Below are positions 44,572 through 53,399 of a DNA stretch of 64,000 bases, in pieces. The notes under the pieces are model-generated. The model did no database searches, was not told the origin of the DNA, and was given only the letters and a program-made list of their open reading frames with translations. The translations under genes and the position numbers were made by a program. Numbering within the stretch: position 1 is the stretch's first letter; each line of letters opens with the position of its first letter. The stretch comes from a bacterium (GTDB lineage: Bacteria > Myxococcota > UBA727 > JAUIJE01), in NCBI GenBank assembly GCA_030431455.1, contig JAUIJE010000006.1, positions 310,001-374,000 of the forward strand, read 5' to 3'.

Positions 44572-46470
44572 ATGAAAACGACCCATTTGACCCAGGCCGC
44601 CCTCGTGGCCGCGCTCGGGTTCACCGCGGCGTGCGAAAACAGCATGCCCACCGCGCACGATCCGCATCCCCCCGGCGAGGAGCCCGCCCACGAGGCGCTC
44701 ACCGTGGTGTTCGCGGACGCGTTCCTCGAGGACGGGAGCGACCCCGGCGAGACCTATTTTGAAGCCCCGCCGCTGCTGGTGGACACGCCCTCGACCCGGG
44801 TGGGCGTGATGGGACGGCTCAAGTCCATGGGCGAGTTCGGCGATGCCGGGCTCGGGGGCCTCATCGAGGTGCGGGGCCAGACCGACGACGGCACCTGGCT
44901 CGGGTGGCGCGCGGTGGAGATCACGTTTCAAGAAGACACGATGTTCAACGCGATGACCGACTTCGAACAGCCGGTGACCTTGGCCGAGTTGCGCATGCCC
45001 CGCGCGGCGCTCGGGCAGGTTGGCGCCATCGGTTGGGAGCTGTTCAACGTGGCCAGCGCCGACGGCGAACCCGACGACATCGGCAACGGCATCGACCTGC
45101 AAGGGGTGGGGCAGAGCGAGCAAGGGTTGTCGGGCGAGCTGTCCGACCTCGGGATCGTGACCCGGTCGCAGTGGGGCGCCCAGTCGCCGCGCTGCACCCC
45201 GTACGAGTCGAACAAGTGGCGCTTCGCCATTCACCACACCGCGGGCGCCCTCGCCATCGGCGTGTCCGACGGCAAAACCATCGTCAAGGGCACGCAGAAC
45301 TACCACCGCAACACCCGTGGCTGGTGCGACATCGCCTACCACTTCGCGGTGGGCAGCGACGGCACCATCTACGAGGCGCGCCAGCTCGGCCTCAAGGGGG
45401 GCCACACCTCGGGCACCGCCGGCGGGGTGTCGAACAACACCGGCAACATCGGCATCGTCATGCTCGGCTGCTTCAACAATGCCAGTGGATGCAACCACCC
45501 GGTGTCCAACGCGATGATCAACGCCGCGGGCAAGCTCGCCCACCGGCTCGCGGACATGTACGGGATCGTTCGCAGCACCAGCACCGTCAAGGGCCACAAA
45601 CAACACACCAACACCACCATCACCTCGTGCCCGGGCACCGGGGTGCTCAACCGGCTCAGTGACATTCGGACCTGGTCCCCCGCCCCCGACACCAGCCCCC
45701 CGGTGCTGTCCGGCAACATCTGGCGGTCGACGAGCACGGTGGGGGGCACGTTGTGGGTGGGCTTCAACCAACCCGTGGACGACGTGGGCGTGACCAAGAT
45801 TCGGGTCCAAGCCGGCAACAAGACCGTGACCAAGGCCTACACCGGCACCAACAAGGTCAGCATCGACGGGCTGCGGCCGTACCACACCTACACGGTGAAG
45901 GTGTGGGCCATCGACGCGGCCGGCAACAAGTCCGCGGTGAAACAAAAGAACCTCAAGACCGGCGCGTTCTCGGACGTGGTGGGCAAGTGGTACGAAGACG
46001 CGGTGAAGTTCATCGGGGAAGAGGGCATCACCAACGGTTGCAACCCCCCCGCCAACACCAATTACTGTCCCGGCAACGACGTGACCCGGGCCCAGATGGC
46101 GACGTTCTTGACCCGGGCGCTGGACTTGCCGGGCGGACCGGACGCGTTCTCTGACGACGATGGGTCGGTCCATGAGTCGGCGATCAATGCCATTGCGGCC
46201 GCGGGCATCACCAGCGGGTGTGGCAACGGGGCCTACTGCCCCGACGCGCCGATCAAACGAGGCCAGCTGGCGGCGTTCTTGAAGCGAGCCCTCAACCTGC
46301 CCGCGGGCCCCGACGCCTTCAGCGACGACAACGACAGCCAGTTCGAGAACGACATCAACGCGTTGGCCGCCGCGGGCATCACCAACGGCTGCGGCGACGG
46401 CGTGTATTGCCCCAACGACCCGGTGAGCCGGGCCCAGATGGCCGCGTTCTTGAGCAACGCCCTGCAGTAG
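44572..46470 (+). CDS. N-acetylmuramoyl-L-alanine amidase lipoprotein with FnIII-like and SLH repeats
   Basis: An AGGAGG site precedes the ATG. The 632-aa protein has a lipoprotein signal (VAALGFTAAC, Cys21) and an N-terminal beta domain of about 170 residues. An amidase_2/PGRP domain follows. It shows RSQWGAQSPRC, FAIHHTAG (Zn ligand His), WCDIAYHFAVGSDGTIYEAR and GHKQHTNTTITSCPG (further ligands). An FnIII-like domain (DTSPPVLSGNIW to KSAVKQK) and three SLH-type repeats (KFIGEEGITNGC..., INAIAAAGITSGC..., INALAAAGITNGC..., each with QMA/QLAAFL) complete it. It should cleave or bind peptidoglycan from the envelope. Confidence 0.9.
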   Translation: MKTTHLTQAALVAALGFTAACENSMPTAHDPHPPGEEPAHEALTVVFADAFLEDGSDPGETYFEAPPLLVDTPSTRVGVMGRLKSMGEFGDAGLGGLIEVRGQTDDGTWLGWRAVEITFQEDTMFNAMTDFEQPVTLAELRMPRAALGQVGAIGWELFNVASADGEPDDIGNGIDLQGVGQSEQGLSGELSDLGIVTRSQWGAQSPRCTPYESNKWRFAIHHTAGALAIGVSDGKTIVKGTQNYHRNTRGWCDIAYHFAVGSDGTIYEARQLGLKGGHTSGTAGGVSNNTGNIGIVMLGCFNNASGCNHPVSNAMINAAGKLAHRLADMYGIVRSTSTVKGHKQHTNTTITSCPGTGVLNRLSDIRTWSPAPDTSPPVLSGNIWRSTSTVGGTLWVGFNQPVDDVGVTKIRVQAGNKTVTKAYTGTNKVSIDGLRPYHTYTVKVWAIDAAGNKSAVKQKNLKTGAFSDVVGKWYEDAVKFIGEEGITNGCNPPANTNYCPGNDVTRAQMATFLTRALDLPGGPDAFSDDDGSVHESAINAIAAAGITSGCGNGAYCPDAPIKRGQLAAFLKRALNLPAGPDAFSDDNDSQFENDINALAAAGITNGCGDGVYCPNDPVSRAQMAAFLSNALQ

Positions 46471-46490
46471 CACAACGCCACTGCAAGGTC

Positions 46491-46587
46491 GGCGCGACGC
46501 TGGTCGCGCCACATCTCTGCACAGAGAACCCAAAACCCGGTCTCGGCCGGGCAGGACGGGACGCAATCCGGCGTCCCGTCTTTTTTT
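46491..46587 (+). terminator. Stem-loop array ending in a strong rho-independent terminator
   Basis: Downstream of the amidase are four successive perfect stems. GGCGCGAC pairs with GTCGCGCC (46491-46510), TCTCTG with CAGAGA (46514-46527), and CCCGG with CCGGG (46536-46551). The terminator itself is GACGGGACGC (46555-46564) pairing with GCGTCCCGTC (46571-46580), followed by seven T. Only the last needs to act as terminator; the others may stabilise the mRNA 3' end. Confidence 0.9.
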
Positions 46588-46596
46588 GGGGCGCGG

Positions 46597-46612
46597 GCAG
46601 GCTATAGCCTGC
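46597..46612. promoter_or_regulatory. 16-bp perfect palindrome just before the CPBP gene
   Basis: GCAGGCTATAGCCTGC is a perfect palindrome centred at 46604/46605, ending three bases before the ATG at 46616 and starting nine bases after the terminator T-run. It could be an operator covering the transcription start, or contain a -10-like TATAGC. Confidence 0.5.
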
Positions 46613-46615
46613 GCC

Positions 46616-47206
46616 ATGCCCCTGCGCGTCTCCCTCACCCTGATCTGGGCCCTGGCCTACGCGGTGGCGACCGCCTACAGTGGCATTGTGATGGGCCTGT
46701 TCATCACCTCGGCGGTGGTGATCGGGGCCATCTCGTTCGCGGACAAAGCCGCCTGGAAGCGCTGGCTGCTCGTCGAGCCCCGCGGGGTGCTCCTCGGGCT
46801 CGGGGTGGGGGCGGTCACCGCCGCGGCCACCCACCTGCTGCTGCCCGTGCTCACCGCGTGGGTGCCCTTGGTGGCCCGGGACGTGGCCCACATGCGCGCG
46901 ACCTCGGGGGCGAGCTGGGCCTTGCTCCCCGCGGTGGCGGTCATCGGCTTGACCGAGGAGCTGTTGTGGCGGGGGCTTTGGCTCGACGGGGACGGCCCCC
47001 GCGCGCGCCGGGTGCTCGTCGCGGCCGGGGTGTACGCGTTGGCCCAGGCGGGCTGTTTGGCCCCGTCCATCGTCGGGGTCGCGCTCAGCCTGGGCATTCT
47101 CTGGGGGGCGATGCGGGTGCTGACCAAAAGCCTGGTCCCGTCGATGATCGCGCACCTGATGTGGACGCTCACGATGGTATACGGACCCTTCCTGACGTCC
47201 TCGTGA
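46616..47206 (+). CDS. CPBP-family intramembrane metalloprotease-like protein
   Basis: The 196-aa protein has six or so membrane helices and the CPBP signatures: TEELLWRGLW (EExxxR) near residue 121 and SMIAHLMWTL with the conserved His near the end. Family members include Rce1-like proteases and bacteriocin-immunity proteins. No peptide substrate gene is visible nearby. There is almost no room for a leader between the preceding terminator and the ATG. The sequence TACAGTGGCATTG at 46676 is a near-copy of the dispersed motif. Confidence 0.8.
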   Translation: MPLRVSLTLIWALAYAVATAYSGIVMGLFITSAVVIGAISFADKAAWKRWLLVEPRGVLLGLGVGAVTAAATHLLLPVLTAWVPLVARDVAHMRATSGASWALLPAVAVIGLTEELLWRGLWLDGDGPRARRVLVAAGVYALAQAGCLAPSIVGVALSLGILWGAMRVLTKSLVPSMIAHLMWTLTMVYGPFLTSS

Positions 47207-47227
47207 CGGTGCGGAACGGAACAAGCC

Positions 47228-47950
47228 ATGGCCCGCGGACCGAAAAATCCCTACCAGCGCTACAAAAAACTCGAGCGCCCCGAGATCAAACCCGCGCGCA
47301 CCACGCTGTGGGAATACCCCTCGGCCAACTACGGCAAGGGCCGGCAGGGGGACACCAAATACCGGGGCCAGACCCCGTCGTTCGTGATTTGGCAGGTGCT
47401 GCAGCGCTGGACCAAAAAGGGCGACGTGGTGCTCGACCCCTTTTGTGGCTCGGGCACCAGCCTCGACGTGTGCCAAGACCTGTCGCGCAAAGGCATCGGC
47501 TTCGACCTCGCCCCCACCCGCGACGACATCGGCGCGGCCGACGCGCGGGCCTTGCCCCTCGACGACGACGCGGTGGACCACGCGTTTTTTGACCCGCCCT
47601 ACGCGGACAATCTTGTCTACTCCGACGACCCCGCGTGCATCGGCCGGACCCGCGCCGACGACGGCAGCTGGCACAAGGCGATGGAAGACGTGGTCACCGA
47701 GCTCTCCCGGGTGGTCCGGCCCGGCGGCATCATCGCCGCCTACGTGCAGGACGTGATGAAGCCGGAGGGTTTTTTCCCCCTCGGGCTCGAGCTCGCGATG
47801 TTGATGGGGGGCCAGCTGGTGTTTGTGGACCACGTGTGCGTGGTCCGGCGCAACAAGGCCCTGGAGAACGAACGCCAGCTGCAGAAGACCGCGGACAAGC
47901 TCGCCCGCGGCTTCAACCACCTGTTGGTGTTCGCCAACCGCGCCGCCTAG
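47228..47950 (+). CDS. Orphan DNA methyltransferase (N6-adenine/N4-cytosine type)
   Basis: The 240-aa protein has the SAM-binding motif I VLDPFCGSGTSLD (residues 68-80) and catalytic motif IV FDPPYADN (121-128), so motif I precedes motif IV. TTLWEYPSANYG near the start and PSFVIWQVLQRW before motif I are typical of the N4/N6 methylase family. RVVRPGGIIAAYVQDV is a later strand. There is no separate large target-recognition domain and no restriction endonuclease beside it. An alternative is an RNA methyltransferase; the DPPY motif favours base-amino methylation. It is 21 bp after the CPBP gene. Confidence 0.75.
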   Translation: MARGPKNPYQRYKKLERPEIKPARTTLWEYPSANYGKGRQGDTKYRGQTPSFVIWQVLQRWTKKGDVVLDPFCGSGTSLDVCQDLSRKGIGFDLAPTRDDIGAADARALPLDDDAVDHAFFDPPYADNLVYSDDPACIGRTRADDGSWHKAMEDVVTELSRVVRPGGIIAAYVQDVMKPEGFFPLGLELAMLMGGQLVFVDHVCVVRRNKALENERQLQKTADKLARGFNHLLVFANRAA

Positions 47951-48036
47951 GCGCGGTTTTGGGCCTGAAGACGCGGGTTGCCGCCGGTCCCTGCGGGCGC
48001 TAACCGGGCGGCTCACCAAGCTTTTTCGAGGCTGAG

Positions 48037-49188
48037 ATGAAGATCGCCATCCCCACCGAGATCCGCCAGGGCGAGCAACGCGTGTCCATGACCCCCGACG
48101 TGGCGGGCAAGCTGGTCAAGGCCGGCTTCACCGTGTGCGTCGAGTCCATGGCCGGGTTCAACGCCGGCTACCGCGACGAGGAATACAAAGCCGCGGGGGC
48201 CGAGATCGCGGCCGACACCAAGGCGTGCTGGGACGGCGCGGATGTGGTCCTCAAGATCAACAAGCCGGAAAAACACCCGGACGGCACCGACGAAGTCGAC
48301 CTCATCCCCGAGGGCGCGGTCTACGTCAGCCTGCTCTCGCCGATGTTCGAGCCCGAGCTCATGCAGCGCATCGCCGCGCGCAAATGCATTGCGTTTTCCA
48401 TGGACGCGATCCCGCGCACCTCGCGCGCGCAGTTTATGGATGCGCTCTCGTCGCAGGCCAACATCGCGGGCTACAAAGCCGTGCTCATGGCCGCCAACGA
48501 GCTGCCGAAAATCATGCCCATGCTCAACACCGCCGCGGGCACGGTCCAGCCGGCCAAGGTGTTTGTGCTCGGCGCCGGCGTGGCCGGGTTGCAGGCCATC
48601 GCCACCGCCCGCCGCCTCGGCGCGGTGGTGAGCGCGTTCGACGTGCGCCCGGTGGTCAAAGAGCAGGTCGAGTCCCTCGGCGGCCGTTTCGTCGAGCTCG
48701 ACCTCGGCGAGAGCGGCGAAGGCGAGGGCGGCTATGCCAAGCAGCTGTCCGAAGAGGCCCAACAAAAGCAGCGCGAGCTGCTCGGCGACGTGGCCAAGGG
48801 CATGGACATCATCATCACCACCGCCGCCATCCCCGGGCGGCAAGCGCCTCGGCTCATCGAGCAGGACGCGGTGTTCGAGATGAAAAAGGGCGCGGTCATC
48901 GTCGACCTCGCCGCCGGCACCGGCGGCAACGTCGAGGGCAGCAAGCCCGACGAGGTCGTGGACATCAACGGGGTGACCATCTTCGGTCCCACCAACCTGC
49001 CCGCGAGCATGCCCAAGGACGCGAGCCAGATGTACGCGCGCAACATCTCCGCGCTGCTCGAGCTCATGGTCCAAGAGGGCAAAATCGACATCAACTGGGA
49101 AGACGACATCCTCGCCGCCGCGGTCATCACCAAGGACGGCGAAGTCGTGCACGAAAAAACCAAAGAGCGCCTCAAAGCCGCGGCCTGA
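48037..49188 (+). CDS. pntAA: NAD(P) transhydrogenase subunit alpha, domain I
   Basis: The 383-aa protein carries the family start MKIAIPTEIRQGEQRVSMTP, the conserved DAIPRTSRAQFMDALSSQAN and the NAD-binding GAGVAGLQAIATARRLGA. The dI loop is PVVKEQVESLGGRFVELDL. It is the split, soluble NAD(H)-binding component as in Rhodospirillum. Its membrane partners pntAB and pntB are 5 kb away on the opposite strand rather than directly downstream, where a sigma-factor remnant and a lipoprotein gene sit instead. Confidence 0.92.
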   Translation: MKIAIPTEIRQGEQRVSMTPDVAGKLVKAGFTVCVESMAGFNAGYRDEEYKAAGAEIAADTKACWDGADVVLKINKPEKHPDGTDEVDLIPEGAVYVSLLSPMFEPELMQRIAARKCIAFSMDAIPRTSRAQFMDALSSQANIAGYKAVLMAANELPKIMPMLNTAAGTVQPAKVFVLGAGVAGLQAIATARRLGAVVSAFDVRPVVKEQVESLGGRFVELDLGESGEGEGGYAKQLSEEAQQKQRELLGDVAKGMDIIITTAAIPGRQAPRLIEQDAVFEMKKGAVIVDLAAGTGGNVEGSKPDEVVDINGVTIFGPTNLPASMPKDASQMYARNISALLELMVQEGKIDINWEDDILAAAVITKDGEVVHEKTKERLKAAA

Positions 49189-49212
49189 CCGGGCGATGGG
49201 ACCCGCGGGCCC

Positions 49213-49500
49213 ATGACCGACCCCGTCGACCTCTGCACCGACCGCCCCTGGCTCGACGGGTACCGGCGCGGCGACCGCGCCGCGCTCGAACGGGTCGTGC
49301 GCCGCTATGCCCCATTGGTCTCGGCGCTGCTGCGCCAGGGACTCAAGACCAAAGACGGAAGAGTGCTCGCTTCGCGCTCTGAGGCGCGCCCCCCGGGGGC
49401 CTGGGTCCCGGTTGCGGCCCCGCACCAGCGTCGTACCATCCGGGATGCGCCGCGCTGTCGCCCTGGTGGTCGGGGCCGTCCTCCTCGGGGGCGGCTGTGA
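49213..49500 (+). pseudogene. Truncated ECF-type sigma factor remnant
   Basis: The reading frame begins 24 bp after pntAA. Its first ~42 residues read LDGYRRGDRAALERVVRRYA and PLVSALLRQG, the typical region 2 start of ECF/sigma-70 factors. After LKTKDGRVLA the similarity stops; no region 2.3/2.4 or region 4 follows. The remaining codons are Arg/Pro-rich low-quality sequence running into the next gene's start at 49445. I read it as a gene broken by deletion or insertion close to position 49360, where GC-rich sequence begins. Confidence 0.6.
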
Positions 49501-52213
49501 GAGCTGCGGCGGAGATGGGCTCGACCCCGCCGCCGCCGACCTCGTGGTCGAGGTCGGGTCGCTCGATTTCGGCGACGTCTACCTCGCGGACCACGCGGAG
49601 CGTACGGTCGGTTTGCGCAACCAAGGCACCGCGCCGGTCGACGTGGTGGCCGCCCTCCCATCGGACGCGTTTCGGCTGGTCGACGAGGTCGCCCTGGAGC
49701 TGGCCGGGGGGGAGGCGGTGGACGTCACGGTGCGGTTTGCGCCTCTGGCCGAGGGCGATCACGCCGCGACACTGTCGATCACCGGGGCCGGGCTCAGCGG
49801 GAGCGTCTCGTTGCCCCTGACCGGCACCGGGTTGGTCTTGCCCCCTTGCGACGACGGCAACACCTGCACCGATGATCGCTTCGACCCCGCCGCCGGGCAG
49901 TGCCGGTCCACATTTCACGACCGGTCCTGCGACCCCGACAATCCCTGCGTGGCCGATGCCCAGTGCAACAACGGGGCGTGCGTGGGCACGTTCATCACCT
50001 GCCCGGCCTCGCCCTCGCCTTGCCGAGAGAGCGTGTGCGACAGCAAACAAGGCTGCGTCGAACAGGACATCCCCGGTTTTTGCGACGACGGGGACCCGTG
50101 CACCGAGGACCTTTGCGGGGACAACGGGTGTCTGCACCCCTGGGCCGCAGACGGCACCACCTGCGGCGAATACGTGCAGTGCGAGTCGGTGGCGATCTGC
50201 CAGAGCGGACAGTGCAATACCATTCCGGTCCCCGACGGCGCGCCGTGTGAGGACGGCAACGTGTGCACCACCGACACCTGCCAGGGCGGGGCGTGCGTGG
50301 GGGTCGACACCGGGCCGGGTGACCCCACGGTGGGCACCGTGCGGGTCCACGCGCTGCACCGGGGGTTGGACGCGGCGGTGCTCCCCGACGGCCGGGTGGT
50401 GGTGTTGCAGGCCCCGGGGGGCGGCGTGCCGACCACCGAGCTGTTCGTGCTGGCCAAAAGTGGTGCCCCCCCGGTGTGGTCGGTGCAGAGCGTGCAGGCC
50501 CTGCCCCCGGGCCTCACGATGGTGGTGTCCCTCGGCGATGGGCGCATCGCGGTGGGCGGCAACGCCGGCCTGGGCGTGTTCGCGCCGGCGCCGGACGGGT
50601 TCTTCGACGAGCAGTGGCCGATCACGCCGGTGGGCGCGCCGGGGCAGGAGTTGAGCGGCTTGCTCATGGGGCGCGCCGACCATGTCTTTGGGTGCGCGCT
50701 CACGCCCAACATCGAAGTGCCCATCGTCGTGCGGGTGGCGCCGGACGCGCCGCCCACCACCCTCGACCCAGCAGAGGCGAACTGGAAGTGCGGCCTCGGC
50801 GTGGCGTCGGTGGCGCTGCCCCGGATGGGTCTGGTCACCGCCGCGGCGCCGTCGACGCTCACGTACTGGGACGTGAACGACCCGGCGAACATCACCCAGA
50901 ACGAGGTGTCCACCGCCGGGGCGGCGGCCCCGCTGGGGTGGGAGACCGAGACCGCGTTCGGGGTCTACGACAGCAACGGGCTGTTCTTGCTCGACCTCGC
51001 CAGCGGCGCGACCACGCCGATTGAGGGGGGCCTGCCCGCCGGGTTTGACATCGTGGCCGCGGGGCAGGGCGACGTGTTGTTCGTGTGGGTAGACGGGCTT
51101 TTGTACACCACCGAAAGCCCGGGACCCCAGTCGACGTTCACCGCGTTGGGGCCGGCGCGCCACCTTGAGCCCCTGGGGCCCGACTTGCTGGCCATCCGGT
51201 CCGACAACCTGGTCATCGATGCGTTCAAGAGCCCGTATACCTTCGTCGACGGACGCATCGGGGCGGTGGGCATGCTGCACGTCGCGGACGACACCTTGTG
51301 GCTGCACAGCGCCAGCCGCGCGGTGCAGGTCCCGGTGGCCGACCTCGCCGCGACCGGAGACACCAGGTGGCCCCGCATCGATCGGTTCGGGCACACCCTC
51401 GTTCGCTATGCACAAAATACCTCGCCCCGCGTGCAATTGGTCTCGCGCAGCGCCGGCGCGGTGCCGCGCGTCTCCACCGGTTCGCTGGCGTGGCACGACC
51501 TGGAGAGTGGGGTGGTGTCGCCGGCCAGCCAAATCGAGGTGCCGCCCGAGGTGCCCACCGCCCCGGTGCTCACCCGCGTGTTCGCCAACGCCCAAGGGGT
51601 GATCGCCGCGTTCGTCACCGAGCAGGCGGACCCGATCTCCCGGGTGTACATCGTGGGCTACAGCGACGCCCCCCCCTTCAACTTCCCCGCGGTGGCGATG
51701 AACTTGCCCGTGGCCGACGTCCAACTCGCCACCACCCCCGACCGCATGGGGGTCCTGGTGGTGGCCGACGAGGGCGAGACCGGGCTGGTGCTGCTGGACG
51801 TCACCGACGCCGAAAACCCCGTGACCCTCGGGGGCCCTTTGTTGGTCAGCCCCGCCGAGCCCGGGGCCGAACACCAGGTGCTCGTCGACGATCACACCTT
51901 CGTGCACGCGACCCCGGACGGGCCCGACCTGCGCCTCACCCGCTACACCTTCGCCCCCGGGAGCCCGACCAGCAACGTCGACACGCTGTCCACGATTTTG
52001 CCGTTTGGGTTCAACCTGCGGCTGCTCTCGGTGTCGCCGCCGTATCTGCTGGTCGGGGGGCTGGGCGAGGTGGTCTACTTCGATTTGGCCACGCTCAGCG
52101 AGGTGTTCAGCCTGCCGGTCGACGGGCACGTGCAGGACGCCATCGGCCGCGAAGGCAAGCTCTACGTCGCCACCGACCGCAGCCTCACGGAGGTGTTTCC
52201 GCCCTGTCCATAA
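49445..52213 (+). CDS. Large lipoprotein: ASH domain, Cys-rich repeats and C-terminal propeller-like region
   Basis: ATG 49445 gives a lipoprotein signal (VGAVLLGGGC, Cys18); upstream codons in the same frame lack a signal. The 922-aa protein has an ASH/choice-of-anchor domain (VEVGSLDFGDVYLADHAERT to LTGTGL). About 150 residues of paired-cysteine repeats follow (CDDGNTCTDDRFDPAAGQC, CDDGDPCTEDLCGDNGC, CEDGNVCTTDTCQGGAC). The ~650-residue C-terminus has regular beta units such as AAVLPDGRVVVLQ and LLDVTDAENPVTLGG, suggestive of a propeller. Probably surface-exposed; ligand unknown. Confidence 0.7.
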   Translation: MRRAVALVVGAVLLGGGCESCGGDGLDPAAADLVVEVGSLDFGDVYLADHAERTVGLRNQGTAPVDVVAALPSDAFRLVDEVALELAGGEAVDVTVRFAPLAEGDHAATLSITGAGLSGSVSLPLTGTGLVLPPCDDGNTCTDDRFDPAAGQCRSTFHDRSCDPDNPCVADAQCNNGACVGTFITCPASPSPCRESVCDSKQGCVEQDIPGFCDDGDPCTEDLCGDNGCLHPWAADGTTCGEYVQCESVAICQSGQCNTIPVPDGAPCEDGNVCTTDTCQGGACVGVDTGPGDPTVGTVRVHALHRGLDAAVLPDGRVVVLQAPGGGVPTTELFVLAKSGAPPVWSVQSVQALPPGLTMVVSLGDGRIAVGGNAGLGVFAPAPDGFFDEQWPITPVGAPGQELSGLLMGRADHVFGCALTPNIEVPIVVRVAPDAPPTTLDPAEANWKCGLGVASVALPRMGLVTAAAPSTLTYWDVNDPANITQNEVSTAGAAAPLGWETETAFGVYDSNGLFLLDLASGATTPIEGGLPAGFDIVAAGQGDVLFVWVDGLLYTTESPGPQSTFTALGPARHLEPLGPDLLAIRSDNLVIDAFKSPYTFVDGRIGAVGMLHVADDTLWLHSASRAVQVPVADLAATGDTRWPRIDRFGHTLVRYAQNTSPRVQLVSRSAGAVPRVSTGSLAWHDLESGVVSPASQIEVPPEVPTAPVLTRVFANAQGVIAAFVTEQADPISRVYIVGYSDAPPFNFPAVAMNLPVADVQLATTPDRMGVLVVADEGETGLVLLDVTDAENPVTLGGPLLVSPAEPGAEHQVLVDDHTFVHATPDGPDLRLTRYTFAPGSPTSNVDTLSTILPFGFNLRLLSVSPPYLLVGGLGEVVYFDLATLSEVFSLPVDGHVQDAIGREGKLYVATDRSLTEVFPPCP

Positions 52214-52315
52214 ACGCGCCACGGCCGGCGTTGGACCACCATTTATCCGGGGGGGACATGGCGCACCGGCCGCGGCACGTGCTTGGGATGCCGGATATCG
52301 GGGAGCGTTACGCGG

Positions 52316-53179
52316 TCAGTGCACCCGGGGGCGGGGCTTTTTCTTGCGGGTCAACGTGGCGTAGGCCACGGCCAGAACCAGAAAAAAACCCAGTGAAATA
52401 AAGAGGTTACGATTGGTCTGACCCCCGAACGCGCGGGTGGTGCGGTCCGGATCCGCGGCCGCGAGCAGGTGGGCCAGGTCCTCCACCGGGACCACGAAGT
52501 TGAGGTTCTGGCCGCTGGTGCGCTGGCCCACCGCCACGCCGATGACCGCGCCGTCCATGGTCACCACCGGCGAACCCGAGGAGCCGGGGGATATCGGCGC
52601 GGTGATTTGCACCAGCCGGCCCGCGAACACCCCCGTCTCGCCCTCGAGGCCGCGTTCGCGCAGGGCGCTCACGACCCCGCTCGACAAGGTGCCGGACAAG
52701 CCGGTGGGGTTGCCGATGACGAGGACGTCCGTGCCCTGTTGCAGGCCCTTGGTGCTCCCGAGCGCCAACTGTGGCGCGCCGGTCTTTTGGGCGAGCTTGA
52801 GCAACGCCAGGTCCCGGTCCTCTTGTTCGGCCACCACCCCGGGCGCGTCGAACACGCGGCCGTCGGCCAAGGTCACCCGCACCTTTTGCGCGCCGTCGAT
52901 GACGTGGTGATTGGTGGCCACCAGGTCGTCGCGGACCACAAAAAAGCCCGTGCCCTGGGACACGATTTCGTCGGCCGCGTCGAGCAGCTGGATGTTGACC
53001 ACCGCGGGCTTCACCTGCTCGGTGACCTCGGCCAACGAGCGCCCGGGGGCGGGGGGCGGCGCTGCAACCACATTGGGCACGGGCGCTGGGGCGGGGGGCG
53101 CCACCGCGGCCGGCGCCACCCCAGGACCGGCGTCCGGGGCCATGGCCACGACCAGTGTCAGCCACCATGCGATCTTCAC
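52316..53179 (-). CDS. HtrA-like trypsin-fold serine protease, membrane-anchored, no PDZ
   Basis: The 287-aa protein has an N-terminal signal and a Pro/Ala linker. The protease domain shows the triad: His92 in LVATNHHVID, Asp123 in EDRDLALLKL and Ser201 in ISPGSSGSPV. Instead of a PDZ domain the C-terminus has a membrane helix (NLFISLGFFLVLAVAYATL) followed by a basic tail. It should face the periplasm. A large inverted repeat (53225-53260) lies in its upstream region. Confidence 0.88.
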   Translation of the reverse strand: MKIAWWLTLVVAMAPDAGPGVAPAAVAPPAPAPVPNVVAAPPPAPGRSLAEVTEQVKPAVVNIQLLDAADEIVSQGTGFFVVRDDLVATNHHVIDGAQKVRVTLADGRVFDAPGVVAEQEDRDLALLKLAQKTGAPQLALGSTKGLQQGTDVLVIGNPTGLSGTLSSGVVSALRERGLEGETGVFAGRLVQITAPISPGSSGSPVVTMDGAVIGVAVGQRTSGQNLNFVVPVEDLAHLLAAADPDRTTRAFGGQTNRNLFISLGFFLVLAVAYATLTRKKKPRPRVH

Positions 53180-53224
53180 CTACATTCCTCCTCGTCGCCG
53201 ACGGGGTCGCCGCGGCCCGATGCT

Positions 53225-53260
53225 CGCTGATCCGGCGGCCAAACAAAACCCGGATCAGCG
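53225..53260. promoter_or_regulatory. Large inverted repeat in a divergent promoter region
   Basis: CGCTGATCCGG (53225-53235) pairs perfectly with CCGGATCAGCG (53250-53260) around a 14-base loop. It lies between the protease start (53179) and the small plus-strand gene (53400). It is not followed by a T-run on either strand close enough to be a classical terminator, so a regulator-binding site or leader structure is more likely. Two T-runs (around 53306 and 53318) follow 45-58 bases later. Confidence 0.5.
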
Positions 53261-53399
53261 CATAGCGCTGCCGCACCGCGATCAGTTTGCCCGGGCCCGA
53301 CCAAATTTTTTCCGGCCGTTTTTTTGGAGCGCGGATCGGTCGGCCGTACGGTGGCTCCATCGGTCGCCACTTGGCGCCACCTGGATGAAGGAGGAACCC

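Noticed and set aside
44041-46638. An 865-codon minus-strand frame over the amidase gene
   Set aside because: It opposes a gene with zinc ligands, SLH repeats and a ribosome site, and has no recognisable domains itself.
49307-49444. Upstream extension of the 922-aa lipoprotein
   Set aside because: Starting earlier would bury the lipoprotein signal at ATG 49445 and overlap the sigma-factor remnant.
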